This document shows, piece after piece, positions 8,707-17,035 of a stretch of DNA of 64,000 bases. The notes beneath the pieces are model-generated. The model was given only the letters and a program-made list of their open reading frames with translations. It did not search any database and was not told the DNA's origin. Origin of the DNA: Sphingobacterium kitahiroshimense (GTDB taxonomy: Bacteria; Bacteroidota; Bacteroidia; Sphingobacteriales; Sphingobacteriaceae); NCBI RefSeq assembly GCF_025961315.1, contig NZ_JAOQNK010000001.1, positions 1,922,001 to 1,986,000 on the forward strand, written 5' to 3'. Position 1 is the stretch's first letter, and the number at the start of each line of letters is the position of its first letter. Position numbers and translations under genes: made by a program.

Positions 8707-9342
8707 TTATTTAGTCGCTACTAGAGAAACCTTAAAGTTTATCTCAGCAGAAATTAAATCATCTTTTTTACCTTCATAACTTACGCCCCAATCAGCACGA
8801 ACGATGTTAAAATCAGCTTCTGTTTTGATTGTTGTAGCAGTTGATTCAATTACTTTAGCATCAAATGAGATATTTTTATTAATACCTTTGATTGTTAAAT
8901 TACCAGAAATTTTCACATCTTGTGCTGTAGCACCAGCTTCCGCTTTAGTCACAACAAATGTAGCTTCAGGAAATTTAGCAACATCAAAGAAATCCGCCGC
9001 TTTTAAATGGCCATCTAATTTCTCTTTGTACTCTCCTTCAAGATCTGTAGAACTAATTGTATTCAAATCCAATGTGAACGTACCACCGGTTAACACACCA
9101 TTATTCACATTTAATGAACCTGATTTAATCGCAATCGTACCTGTATGTGCACCTGTCACTTTCGTTCCGGTCCATACAACTTTTGACTGTGTTGCATCTA
9201 CATTAAACACCTCTCCAGCTGGAGTAGCAATTTGTTCTGTCGCAACAGAATCTTGCACTTCCGCTTTTTTTCCTTCTGGATTTCCAGCACAAGAAGACAT
9301 AATAACAGCTGCGATAGCAGGTAATACTAATAATTTTTTCAT
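8707..9342 (-). CDS. YceI family lipoprotein
   Basis: A 211-residue YceI-domain protein with an N-terminal lipoprotein signal (VIMSSC, lipid-carrying Cys18). YceI folds form a lipocalin-like barrel that binds polyisoprenoids or other long lipids. Family features visible are SKVVWTGTKVTGAHTGTIAIKSG near residue 53, LDGHLKAADFFDVAKFPEATFV in the middle and a DWGVSYEGKKDDLI segment near the end. It should be anchored in the periplasm or outer membrane. It is monocistronic, with its own -7 box at 9385-9392 and a shared terminator with smc. Confidence 0.92.
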   Translation of the reverse strand: MKKLLVLPAIAAVIMSSCAGNPEGKKAEVQDSVATEQIATPAGEVFNVDATQSKVVWTGTKVTGAHTGTIAIKSGSLNVNNGVLTGGTFTLDLNTISSTDLEGEYKEKLDGHLKAADFFDVAKFPEATFVVTKAEAGATAQDVKISGNLTIKGINKNISFDAKVIESTATTIKTEADFNIVRADWGVSYEGKKDDLISAEINFKVSLVATK

Positions 9343-9384
9343 AACTAACTTAATCTATTTTATATGTTTAAACACTTGATTAAC

Positions 9385-9392
9385 CAAAGATA
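9385..9392 (-). promoter_or_regulatory. -7 promoter box of the YceI gene
   Basis: Minus-strand TATCTTTG matches TAnnTTTG, 42 bases before the ATG. No good -33 TTTG at 19 bases. Confidence 0.5.
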
Positions 9393-9456
9393 TTATAAGA
9401 TCTAAATAAAATCTACTAAAATACTATACAATATCAAATTATGACAATAACATGTT

Positions 9457-10782
9457 TTAGTGTCCTTTAGGAGCAACATCAACGCGACGAATATCAGCGC
9501 CTAATTTCTTTAATCGCTCTTCGATATTCTGGTAACCACGCTCTATTTGCTCGATATTATGAATAGTTGAAGTACCTTTTGCAGATAATGCTGCGATCAA
9601 TAAAGATACGCCTGCACGGATATCAGGTGAAGTCATTTCAATTCCACGTAAAGGATACATTTTATTCAATCCGATTACAGTTGCACGGTGTGGATCACAA
9701 AGTATGATCTGAGCCCCCATATCAATCAGTTTATCAACAAAGAAAAGACGGCTTTCAAACATTTTTTGGTGTATCAAGACATTTCCCTTTGCTTGTGTTG
9801 CCACAACCAAAACAATACTTAATAAATCTGGTGTAAATCCTGGCCAAGGTGAATCTGATATCGTTAAAATTGAACCATCAATAAATGTATCTATTTCGTA
9901 TGAATCCTGCGCTGGAATAAAAAGATCATCACCACGCAACTCCATTTTAATTCCTAAACGTTGGAATACGGTAGGAATAATCCCCAATTCTTTGTAACAG
10001 ACATCCTTAATGGTAATTTCAGAACCAGTCATAGCTGCTAATCCGATGAAAGAGCCAATTTCAATCATATCTGGCAACATACGGTGTGTTGTTCCACCCA
10101 AACGCTCCACACCTTCTATCGTGAGCAAATTTGAACCAATACCGGAGATATTAGCTCCCATACGATTCAACATTTTGCATAACTGTTGCAAATAAGGCTC
10201 ACAAGCTGCATTATAGATTTCAGTTTTACCTTTAGCCAATACTGCCGCCATAACAATATTAGCAGTACCTGTAACAGATGCTTCATCTAACAAGATGTAA
10301 GCTCCCTTTAATTGAGTAGCATCGACATTAAAGAAATGATTTTCCGAATCGTAGATAAACTTGGCTCCCAATTTTTCAAAACCCAAAAAGTGAGTATCCA
10401 AACGACGACGACCAATTTTATCGCCTCCGGGTTTTGGAATAGCTGCCTTCCCGAAACGTGCTAATAAGGGTCCTACAATCATAATAGAACCTCTTAAGCT
10501 TCCTCCTTTTTCTTTAAATTCTGACGATTGGAAATAATCTATATTGATATCCTTAGCTTCAAAAACATAAGTATCCTCATCAATACGATTGACACGTACA
10601 CCTAATGCTATTAAGAGATCTATTAATTTATTGACATCCTTAATGTTTGGAACATTACTAATTGTGATGGGTTCTTCAGTCAACAATACTGCAGATAAAA
10701 TCTGTAATGCTTCATTTTTCGCTCCCTGAGGAATAATCTCTCCTTTTAATGGCTTCCCGCCATTGATTTCAAATGCATTCAT
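9457..10782 (-). CDS. murA: UDP-N-acetylglucosamine 1-carboxyvinyltransferase (MurA)
   Basis: A 441-residue enolpyruvyl transferase that adds PEP to UDP-GlcNAc in the first committed step of peptidoglycan synthesis in the cytoplasm. The full fold is present, from the N-terminal GGKPLKGEIIPQGAKNEAL (Lys22-Asn23 of the active site) to GVSLLIAALSAKG near the C terminus. In the catalytic loop KPGGDKIGRRRLDTH the residue aligning with Escherichia coli Cys115 is Asp121 (codon GAT, plus-strand 10420-10422). Cys-to-Asp at this site keeps activity in other bacteria but prevents fosfomycin alkylation. It lies 113 bases downstream of the DUF4290 gene on the same strand, a pairing that is common in Bacteroidota. 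Confidence 0.97.
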   Translation of the reverse strand: MNAFEINGGKPLKGEIIPQGAKNEALQILSAVLLTEEPITISNVPNIKDVNKLIDLLIALGVRVNRIDEDTYVFEAKDINIDYFQSSEFKEKGGSLRGSIMIVGPLLARFGKAAIPKPGGDKIGRRRLDTHFLGFEKLGAKFIYDSENHFFNVDATQLKGAYILLDEASVTGTANIVMAAVLAKGKTEIYNAACEPYLQQLCKMLNRMGANISGIGSNLLTIEGVERLGGTTHRMLPDMIEIGSFIGLAAMTGSEITIKDVCYKELGIIPTVFQRLGIKMELRGDDLFIPAQDSYEIDTFIDGSILTISDSPWPGFTPDLLSIVLVVATQAKGNVLIHQKMFESRLFFVDKLIDMGAQIILCDPHRATVIGLNKMYPLRGIEMTSPDIRAGVSLLIAALSAKGTSTIHNIEQIERGYQNIEERLKKLGADIRRVDVAPKGH

Positions 10783-10895
10783 GCGTACACCTATATCTTT
10801 TTATATTTTCCTTTGATGTTATAAGAAAAAAAGCAATTGAAAAGAAATATAAATCACTTCACAATTGCCTTATATCATACTTAAAGTATTAACAA

Positions 10896-11708
10896 TTATC
10901 CTCTCTTATAACCGCTGTTACTATTGCTATTATTATTGCTGTTATTATTATTTTGGTAAGGACGTCTATTGTTATTGTTACTACTTCCGCCACCTGAATT
11001 GCTTCGTTTTTGGAACGAATTTGTTCCCGAAGGTCTTCTGTTATTTGAGTTATTATTGTTGTTGCTCCGACTATGGTTATTATTAGAATGCCCGGAATTG
11101 TTATTAGTAGTTTGTGTCGGATTATTTCCTTTAACTCTATTTCCCGGAGGCGCACTTTTGAAATCTTGTTTGGTCAAAACTGTACCTTCTGGCAATTGCA
11201 ATACCTTACTTGACAATTCTGCTAAATCTTGAATAATAAATTCGTCTGCTACCGCATCTTTATTCCATGTTGTATACGCCATCTTCATGAAATTGGCAAT
11301 TGAAAGCGCCATTTTTTGACGTTTTTCTTCATCCGTAATGGAAATTGCCTTATTAATCATTTTCTCCACTGTAAAACCATAATGCTTGTACTTGATATTA
11401 TGCTGCGGATAGGATAACAATTCTGGCTCATGCTTCACCAATTCTGGAGTTGCTTTAGGATATGGAGAATCCACGTCAATCTGGAAATCAGAAATAATTT
11501 GCAAGTGATCCCACAATTTATGCTTAAAATCTGCCACGTCGCGTAAATGAGGATTTAACACCCCCATCATATCAATGACAACTTGAGCATACTTATTTCT
11601 TTCTTCTTTTGTAGGTAAATCACAAATATAGTTTACCATATTTTGCACATTCCTACCGTATTCAGCTAGGATTAGCTTCGGTCTTGTGCTGTTGTAGTCA
11701 AAGTTCAT
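10896..11708 (-). CDS. DUF4290 family protein
   Basis: A 270-residue protein whose first 180 residues match the Bacteroidota DUF4290 family (start MNFDYNSTRPKLILAEYGRN, motif HLRDVADFKHKLWDHL). It is predicted helical and cytoplasmic, of unknown function. From about residue 187 the protein becomes a low-complexity Asn/Ser/Gly/Arg-rich tail with RRP and KRG clusters, resembling disordered RNA- or phosphate-binding tails. It precedes murA on the same strand, so a cell-envelope link is plausible but unproven. A 16-bp palindrome lies just upstream. Confidence 0.85.
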   Translation of the reverse strand: MNFDYNSTRPKLILAEYGRNVQNMVNYICDLPTKEERNKYAQVVIDMMGVLNPHLRDVADFKHKLWDHLQIISDFQIDVDSPYPKATPELVKHEPELLSYPQHNIKYKHYGFTVEKMINKAISITDEEKRQKMALSIANFMKMAYTTWNKDAVADEFIIQDLAELSSKVLQLPEGTVLTKQDFKSAPPGNRVKGNNPTQTTNNNSGHSNNNHSRSNNNNNSNNRRPSGTNSFQKRSNSGGGSSNNNNRRPYQNNNNSNNNSNSNSGYKRG

Positions 11709-11720
11709 ATAGTGAATTTC

Positions 11721-11749
11721 AGTACCAATACAACGTTGTATTCTGTACT
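11721..11749. promoter_or_regulatory. palindrome upstream of DUF4290-murA
   Basis: A perfect 16-bp palindrome AATACAACGTTGTATT (11727-11742) is flanked by AGTAC on the left and GTACT on the right, so the dyad extends over 29 bases with slight asymmetry. It starts 13 bases before the DUF4290 start and ends 12 bases after the helicase stop. No U-run follows, so an operator or RNA element is more likely than a terminator. Confidence 0.45.
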
Positions 11750-11760
11750 TTGGTATTAAA

Positions 11761-14037
11761 TTATTGAATAATTCTCAGTTTTGCAAATTTAAGCAACAAT
11801 TGTTTCTGTCCCAAGTCTTTAAAGAAAATAGTTGCTTTTACTTCTCCCTTTGATCCTTCGAGGTTAACAACCTTTCCGAAACCAAATCTTTCGTGTTCCA
11901 CTTCCATGCCAACCTGCAAACTATTTGTGTCGGATGGAGTAAAACCAGCGGAAGGTGTATGCGCTTTGGGTAATATCGAGGTAGTTTTAAAAGGTTTCGG
12001 CTTAGGTTTCGAAAAACTATCCGTCTCTTTTTGCTGCCAGGCAATACGCTCACCTTGGAAACTTCCAGATTCTGCAGAAGAACTTTGTCTTGGTTTAAAA
12101 TCCAGATCCAAACAAGATGGATTCAGTTCATCCAAGAATCTGCTTGGTTCACAGTTATTAAGTGTTCCCCATCGATATCTAGAAGTTGCGTACGAAAGTA
12201 ATAATTTTTTTTCAGCTCTGGTAACTGCAACGTAAAATAATCTTCTTTCTTCCTCCAGTTCAGTCCTTGAATTAAGTGCCAACTGAGATGGAAATAAATT
12301 TTCCTCTAAGCCAACGATGAATACGACAGGAAATTCTAAACCTTTAGACGAGTGTATCGTCATCATTGAAACCGTATCCGCATCTGGATCTTTATCGTTA
12401 TCATCATTGGTCAGCAAAGCAATATCCTGCATATAAATGTCTAACCCACGTTCCTCAATATCCTCGCGTTCGGAAAACTCTTTAATACCATTGAGCAATT
12501 CCTGTATATGTTCGTACCGTGTCAATCCCTCAACAGACTTATCTTCATATAGTTCCTTTAATATACCTGAATGCTGTGCTATATGCATTGCCGTATCAAA
12601 AGCACTATTAGTTTTTGCCAGCGCTTGAAAACTCAAGATCATTTGACCAAATCCTCCAACAGAAGCGGCACTACGTCCGTCCATAAACATTTGAGCATTC
12701 GCTACAATATCCCAAAGACGGTATTGATGTTGATCTGCGGCGATCACGATTTTCTCAACCGTGGTATCACCAATACCACGACGAGGATAATTGATCACAC
12801 GTTTCAACGCCTCTTCATCGTTTGGATTAAAAGTAAGTCTAAAATATGCAATTAAATCTTTAATTTCTTTTCGTTGATAAAAAGAAGTACCACCATATAT
12901 TTTATAAGGGATATTTATTTTTCTTAAAGCTTCCTCCATTGCTCTAGATTGCGCATTGGTGCGATAAAGAATAGCAAAATCTTTATAATTATACGATTTT
13001 AATGACTTTTCTTGCGAAATTAATTCCGCAACAATTTTGCCTTCCTCATTATCTGAAAATGCACGTGAAACTTTTATCTTCTCTCCTTCTTCATTATCAG
13101 AAAAGACATTCTTTTCCAACTGATTTTGATTGTTAGCAATAACCGAATTCGCGGCGTTAACAATCATTTGAGTTGAACGGTAATTTTGCTCTAATTTAAA
13201 AACCTTTACTGCAGGATAATCCTTTTGGAAATTCAAGATATTCTGAATATTTGCACCACGGAAAGCATAAATACTCTGTGCATCATCACCAACTACACAA
13301 ATATTCTCATTAACAGCAGCTAATCGCTTAACGATTAAGTACTGTGAAAAGTTGGTATCTTGATACTCATCAACCATCAAGTATTTAAACTGATGCTGGT
13401 ATTTATGCAGCACTTCAGGATGCTTATTCAACAAAACGTTGGTTTTGAACAACAAATCATCAAAATCCATAGCCCCTGCACGATAACAACGTTGCGCATA
13501 CGTCATATAGATTTCTCCTAACTGACCTCTCCCGTTAGAAATATCTTCCGCTTTTAGTGCTTCATTTTTATTATACTCCTGTGGCGATATGAGATTATTT
13601 TTCGCTTGAGAAATACGCCCATACACATGATTGACATTATAAAGTTTGTCATCTAAGTTCATTTCTTTCAAAATGGAACGTAGTAAACTTTTCGTATCAT
13701 CCGTATCGTAAATCGTAAAATTACGCGGGTATCCGATCAATTCAGCTTCTACACGCAAAATCTTGGCAAATACGGAGTGAAATGTTCCCATCCAAATATT
13801 TTTAGCCTCAGCACCAACCACCGACATAATACGATTACGCATTTCTTTTGCGGCTTTATTAGTAAAAGTTAAAACTAATATATTGAAAGGATCTACTCCT
13901 TTTTGTATTAAATGGGCAACGCGATAAGTAATGACACGTGTTTTTCCTGATCCAGCCCCAGCAACTATCATTACTGGTCCATCAGTTTGTTCTACAGCTC
14001 CTCTTTGAGAAGGGTTCAATCCTGCTAAAAAATCCAA
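11761..14037 (-). CDS. UvrD/PcrA-family ATP-dependent DNA helicase
   Basis: A 758-residue superfamily 1A 3'-5' helicase, involved in repair and in removing proteins from DNA. Walker A AGAGSGKT is at residues 26-33, motif Ia follows (LTFTNKAAKEMR), Walker B is LMVDEYQDTN, motif III has GDDAQSIYAFRGA, motif IV is QNYRST, and the C-terminal motifs include TIHSSKGLEFPVVF and VAVTRAEKKL. The last 60 residues form the PcrA-type tail (MEVEHERFGFGKVVNLEG), which in relatives contacts RNA polymerase. The start codon is TTG, preceded at six bases by AGGAG, an unusually strong ribosome site for this genome. The family start MDxLxGLNPSQ agrees with this choice. Confidence 0.95.
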   Translation of the reverse strand: MDFLAGLNPSQRGAVEQTDGPVMIVAGAGSGKTRVITYRVAHLIQKGVDPFNILVLTFTNKAAKEMRNRIMSVVGAEAKNIWMGTFHSVFAKILRVEAELIGYPRNFTIYDTDDTKSLLRSILKEMNLDDKLYNVNHVYGRISQAKNNLISPQEYNKNEALKAEDISNGRGQLGEIYMTYAQRCYRAGAMDFDDLLFKTNVLLNKHPEVLHKYQHQFKYLMVDEYQDTNFSQYLIVKRLAAVNENICVVGDDAQSIYAFRGANIQNILNFQKDYPAVKVFKLEQNYRSTQMIVNAANSVIANNQNQLEKNVFSDNEEGEKIKVSRAFSDNEEGKIVAELISQEKSLKSYNYKDFAILYRTNAQSRAMEEALRKINIPYKIYGGTSFYQRKEIKDLIAYFRLTFNPNDEEALKRVINYPRRGIGDTTVEKIVIAADQHQYRLWDIVANAQMFMDGRSAASVGGFGQMILSFQALAKTNSAFDTAMHIAQHSGILKELYEDKSVEGLTRYEHIQELLNGIKEFSEREDIEERGLDIYMQDIALLTNDDNDKDPDADTVSMMTIHSSKGLEFPVVFIVGLEENLFPSQLALNSRTELEEERRLFYVAVTRAEKKLLLSYATSRYRWGTLNNCEPSRFLDELNPSCLDLDFKPRQSSSAESGSFQGERIAWQQKETDSFSKPKPKPFKTTSILPKAHTPSAGFTPSDTNSLQVGMEVEHERFGFGKVVNLEGSKGEVKATIFFKDLGQKQLLLKFAKLRIIQ

Positions 14038-14043
14038 AGCTTT

Positions 14044-14048
14044 CTCCT
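14044..14048 (-). promoter_or_regulatory. Shine-Dalgarno site fixing the TTG start of the helicase
   Basis: Minus-strand TAGGAGAAAGCTTTG: AGGAG is six bases before the TTG. Few genes in the window show such a site, so it supports the non-ATG start. Confidence 0.7.
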
Positions 14049-14238
14049 AATATTATATGTTATTTAAAATAGCTTATAAAAGTACGAAAATCATTTGGCG
14101 GATAGGCAGTCATCGTCACAAATAATAATTTTTTAACAAAATCTGCATCCTCTTATGAATATGTAAAAGACTGATTTGCACTTCAGCTAATACTCGTTCA
14201 ATATGCAGTAAGATTTTCATCGGATTTAACTGAGCTTT

Positions 14239-14280
14239 AATAGAGGGTTTATAGTGTTTTACCTCTAGAAACCCTCTATT
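14239..14280 (-). terminator. hairpin downstream of the methyltransferase gene
   Basis: A perfect 12-base-pair stem AATAGAGGGTTT/AAACCCTCTATT with an 18-base loop, about 140 bases past the methyltransferase stop. The minus-strand sequence after it (TTAAAGCTC) is a poor U-run, so it may be a terminator or another RNA structure. Confidence 0.4.
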
Positions 14281-14418
14281 ATCCCTTTAGAATATCACCA
14301 AAAAATAGTACCTTAGTATAAGGTATATATAAGTATATTTCCTATTAAACAGCAGCTTACTAACGTGATATTTGCAAACTAAAATTTATCGTCTTTTAAA
14401 ATGAATCAACTATGCTTC

Positions 14419-15150
14419 TTAAGATGCTGTAGTTCGAGATTTAAAAGCTACAAAAGAGGCAAAATTCAATTTTTTATGGAGTACATCAACAGAATTGAAT
14501 CCTACTTTTTTAAGCAAATCAAGCTGATAAGTTAAACTCCGCGGTGTATCTTCATGCTCGATATAAGCAAAAACATGGTCACGATAAGTTCCGTCTTTCA
14601 AACCCGTAAGGTATCTACCATAGTAATTATCATAAATCAATTTTTGAATGGCATCATGATCATGAATCACCAGATCAAAAATCCAGATACTCCCGCCCTC
14701 TTTGAGTAAGCTATACAGTTTTTTAAATGCATGCTCCCAATCTTGGTCATCACGGAGATGATGCAAAACCGCCGTTGCAATAATAACGTCATAATGATTT
14801 TCTTTTAGCTCGGCAGTTCTAAAGTCACCTTTTAATATCTGAACCTGTCCAGTTATGACTTCTTGTACACGTTCTTGTGCTTTTTCCAACATCGGCTGGC
14901 TTAAGTCAACCAAAGTACAGTCAAAATCGGACATCTTTTGCGCTAATTTAACAGGGTAATTACCAGCGCCACAACCAATATCTAGCACGTGATTTAATTC
15001 CGGATACACAGCGACAATACCATCAGTAATCAGTTCCATATTAAACAAGGCATCTAAAGTCGTCTGCTGTCCTGTGTCAAGATTTGAAAACCGTGCTACA
15101 TCCTGGTCAAACCGTTCTTCAATTTCTTTTAGCGTTGATTTATATTCCAT
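14419..15150 (-). CDS. class I SAM-dependent methyltransferase
   Basis: A 243-residue Rossmann-fold methyltransferase. Motif I LDIGCGAGNYPVKLA binds S-adenosylmethionine; motif II is FDCTLVDLSQPMLEKA; the post-II segment is ILKGDFRTAEL; YDVIIATAVLHHLRDD follows. The C-terminal half resembles small-molecule (Methyltransf_25/12-type) enzymes. The frame is open to an ATG at 15174, but the ATG at 15150 follows AGAAAG and begins the conserved-looking region, so I use it. It is divergent from a LysR-type gene and is a likely target of that regulator. The substrate is unknown. Confidence 0.85.
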   Translation of the reverse strand: MEYKSTLKEIEERFDQDVARFSNLDTGQQTTLDALFNMELITDGIVAVYPELNHVLDIGCGAGNYPVKLAQKMSDFDCTLVDLSQPMLEKAQERVQEVITGQVQILKGDFRTAELKENHYDVIIATAVLHHLRDDQDWEHAFKKLYSLLKEGGSIWIFDLVIHDHDAIQKLIYDNYYGRYLTGLKDGTYRDHVFAYIEHEDTPRSLTYQLDLLKKVGFNSVDVLHKKLNFASFVAFKSRTTAS

Positions 15151-15224
15151 CTTTCTAATTTTTAATATTTTCAAATCTAAAACATTGAATAATACTTTAA
15201 AAATACTATTTTAGGCAATTATTA

Positions 15225-15239
15225 ATACCTTTCAAGTAT
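15225..15239. promoter_or_regulatory. candidate LysR-type box (T-N11-A)
   Basis: ATACCTTTCAAGTAT has the dyad ATAC-N7-GTAT and the T-N11-A form of LysR-type binding sites. It lies in the short divergent region, ending two bases before the LysR start codon, where binding would repress lysR and reach the methyltransferase promoter. Confidence 0.5.
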
Positions 15240-15241
15240 CG

Positions 15242-16117
15242 ATGGAATTAAGACATTTACATTATTTTAAAGCAGTGGCAACGGAGTTACACTTCGGTCG
15301 TGCGGCAGAAAAATTGCATATCTCTCAACCGCCCTTAACCCGTCAGATTAAAGATCTGGAAAAAGAATTAGGGGTCATTTTATTTTACCGAAATAATAAG
15401 CGTGTTGAATTAACAAATGCAGGACGCTATTTTTTACAGGAATGTGATCAACTGATGCAGCAGCTGGAAAAGGCTAAGCTCATGACCAAACAATTACATC
15501 AGGCTATTTCAGGAGATTTCAGACTCGGTTACATTAGTTCGACCCCAAAGAAAATGCTGGCTAAGATATTGAAACAAATCAAAAATGATTTCCCCTACTT
15601 ACATGTCTATCTGTATGAGACCTCTTCTCAGAAACAAAAAACGGCATTAGAAAATGGGAAACTTGATTTAGGAATACTACGAGCACCTATCTTTACAACT
15701 AATCTTCAGGTGTATTCTTTGTTTAAAGATTCCTTTTGCTTAGCAACGCCTAAAAAGTGGGGTAAGGACATTCATGCACTTACTTTAATGCAAGAAGATT
15801 TTATTTCGTACAATTCAAGTTATGCTGATGATTACCACAATCAGATCATAGCCTGTGCAAACCGGATCGGTTTCCATCCACAAATTGTACACGAATGTAA
15901 CACCATGCATTCCATATTAGAATTGGTAGCGAATGGATTAGGTATCGCATTTGTTCCAACTTCGGTTGCAAAACAGAATACCGAATTGCCATTAGAATTT
16001 CATGCTTTAAAAGAACAGGATATTCAGACAGAGGTGATATTAGCTTATGACAACAAAAGTCAACATCCCGTTTTACAGCAATTTATTACATTAATTAAAA
16101 AATATTATACCGCTTAA
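15242..16117 (+). CDS. LysR family transcriptional regulator
   Basis: A 291-residue LysR-type regulator. The winged helix-turn-helix is at residues 1-60 (MELRHLHYFKAVATELHFGR, then AAEKLHISQPPLTRQIKDLE) with a linker helix to about residue 88. The substrate-binding domain follows from about residue 92 (GDFRLGYISS) in the two-lobe periplasmic-binding fold. It is closest to the CatR/CbnR/BenM-like branch by its N-terminal start, but no effector can be named. It is transcribed divergently from the methyltransferase across 91 bases that contain a T-N11-A box. Confidence 0.93.
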   Translation: MELRHLHYFKAVATELHFGRAAEKLHISQPPLTRQIKDLEKELGVILFYRNNKRVELTNAGRYFLQECDQLMQQLEKAKLMTKQLHQAISGDFRLGYISSTPKKMLAKILKQIKNDFPYLHVYLYETSSQKQKTALENGKLDLGILRAPIFTTNLQVYSLFKDSFCLATPKKWGKDIHALTLMQEDFISYNSSYADDYHNQIIACANRIGFHPQIVHECNTMHSILELVANGLGIAFVPTSVAKQNTELPLEFHALKEQDIQTEVILAYDNKSQHPVLQQFITLIKKYYTA

Positions 16118-16142
16118 CGCATAGCTATAAGCTCGGAATTAT

Positions 16143-16182
16143 AAAACAGATCAGTTGATTAAAGAAACATCTGATCTGTTTT
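16143..16182. terminator. bidirectional terminator between lysR and the TIGR02757 gene
   Basis: A perfect 12-base-pair stem AAAACAGATCAG/CTGATCTGTTTT with a 16-base loop. It overlaps the TIGR02757 stop codon. Confidence 0.8.
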
Positions 16183-16957
16183 ACAACTCACGTTCTACTC
16201 CTAGGCCAAATAAAGCAAAATCATATTTAACCGGATCCAATGGATCTAACTTTCTCAAATTTTCAGTAAGCTGCATCGCTGTTTTCCAGTTTACCTGATC
16301 CAAAGTTATTAATCCAAATTTACGAGCGACACGTTCGACATGAAGATCACAGGGACAAATAAGATCCTTCTGATTTAAACGGCTCCAAATTCCAAAATCT
16401 ACTCCTTTATCATCATGACGTACCATCCAGCGCAGAAACATATTGATCCTTTTAACAGTAGATTTCTGTATTGGAGAACTAATATGCTTTCTCGTTCTTA
16501 ATGGATAATCAGGAAGAGAAAAAAAGTAATTTTTAAACTCATCTAAACACTTCTCTAGTACAACTGTACCCGTATTTTCCTGTCCAATTAAAAATGCATC
16601 TTCCAAAGAGGAAAAATGATTATAATGATAACGAAAAAACTGAATAAAATACAGAAGATCGGTATCGTTAAAAGTACGATGCTTAAATCCGAGCAACTGC
16701 TTTAAATCAACCTCCTGATGATTCATGATGAAATCATGTGGACTTCCATCCATACGTTCTATCAACTCTGTGCATTTATTAATGATGGTCTTCCGTTGCC
16801 CCCAAGCTAATATTGCAGCTATAAACCCCATGATTTCCACATCCTCTTTCTTTTGAAAACGATGTGGAATACAAATCGGATCATTCGGAATGAAATTGGG
16901 TTGATTATACTGTTCGACTTTTTTATCCAAAAAATCCTTAAGATTAAAATCTGCCAT
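16181..16957 (-). CDS. TIGR02757 (DUF2400) family protein
   Basis: A 258-residue cytoplasmic protein of the TIGR02757 family, widespread in Bacteroidota and of unknown biochemical role. Characteristic segments are DPICIPHRFQKKEDVEIMGF, AAILAWGQRKTIINKC and MFLRWMVRHDDKGVDFGIW, then LICPCDLHVERVARKFGL. The last has the look of a helix-hairpin-helix glycosylase-like fold with conserved Cys and His, but this is only a resemblance. It is downstream of the cystathionine enzyme gene, separated by a terminator at 16976-17011. Confidence 0.85.
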   Translation of the reverse strand: MADFNLKDFLDKKVEQYNQPNFIPNDPICIPHRFQKKEDVEIMGFIAAILAWGQRKTIINKCTELIERMDGSPHDFIMNHQEVDLKQLLGFKHRTFNDTDLLYFIQFFRYHYNHFSSLEDAFLIGQENTGTVVLEKCLDEFKNYFFSLPDYPLRTRKHISSPIQKSTVKRINMFLRWMVRHDDKGVDFGIWSRLNQKDLICPCDLHVERVARKFGLITLDQVNWKTAMQLTENLRKLDPLDPVKYDFALFGLGVEREL

Positions 16958-16975
16958 CTATTTAAATAAAAACCA

Positions 16976-17011
16976 TCAGTTCCTCCCGATAAAATTATCA
17001 GGAGGAACTGA
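16976..17011 (-). terminator. terminator after the cystathionine enzyme gene
   Basis: Stem TCAGTTCCTCC/GGAGGAACTGA (11 base pairs, 14-base loop), followed on the minus strand by TGGTTTTTATTT. It ends the proS operon before TIGR02757. Confidence 0.8.
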
Positions 17012-17035
17012 CGGCTAAAACTTTTTAATCTATTA

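Larger units (their letters stand above)
14038..14418. other. intergenic region between methyltransferase and helicase genes
   Basis: No coding sequence seen. It contains one long hairpin at 14239-14280 and, near the helicase, a minus-strand TACTTTTA (14080-14087), one base off the -7 consensus. Confidence 0.5.

Noticed and set aside
10865..11232. Open frames in other registers over the DUF4290 tail (Tyr/Cys-rich, Leu/Pro-rich and Ile/Thr-rich translations)
   Set aside because: They arise from the AAC/AGT-rich low-complexity tail read in other frames or on the opposite strand; the compositions are artefactual and have no start signals.
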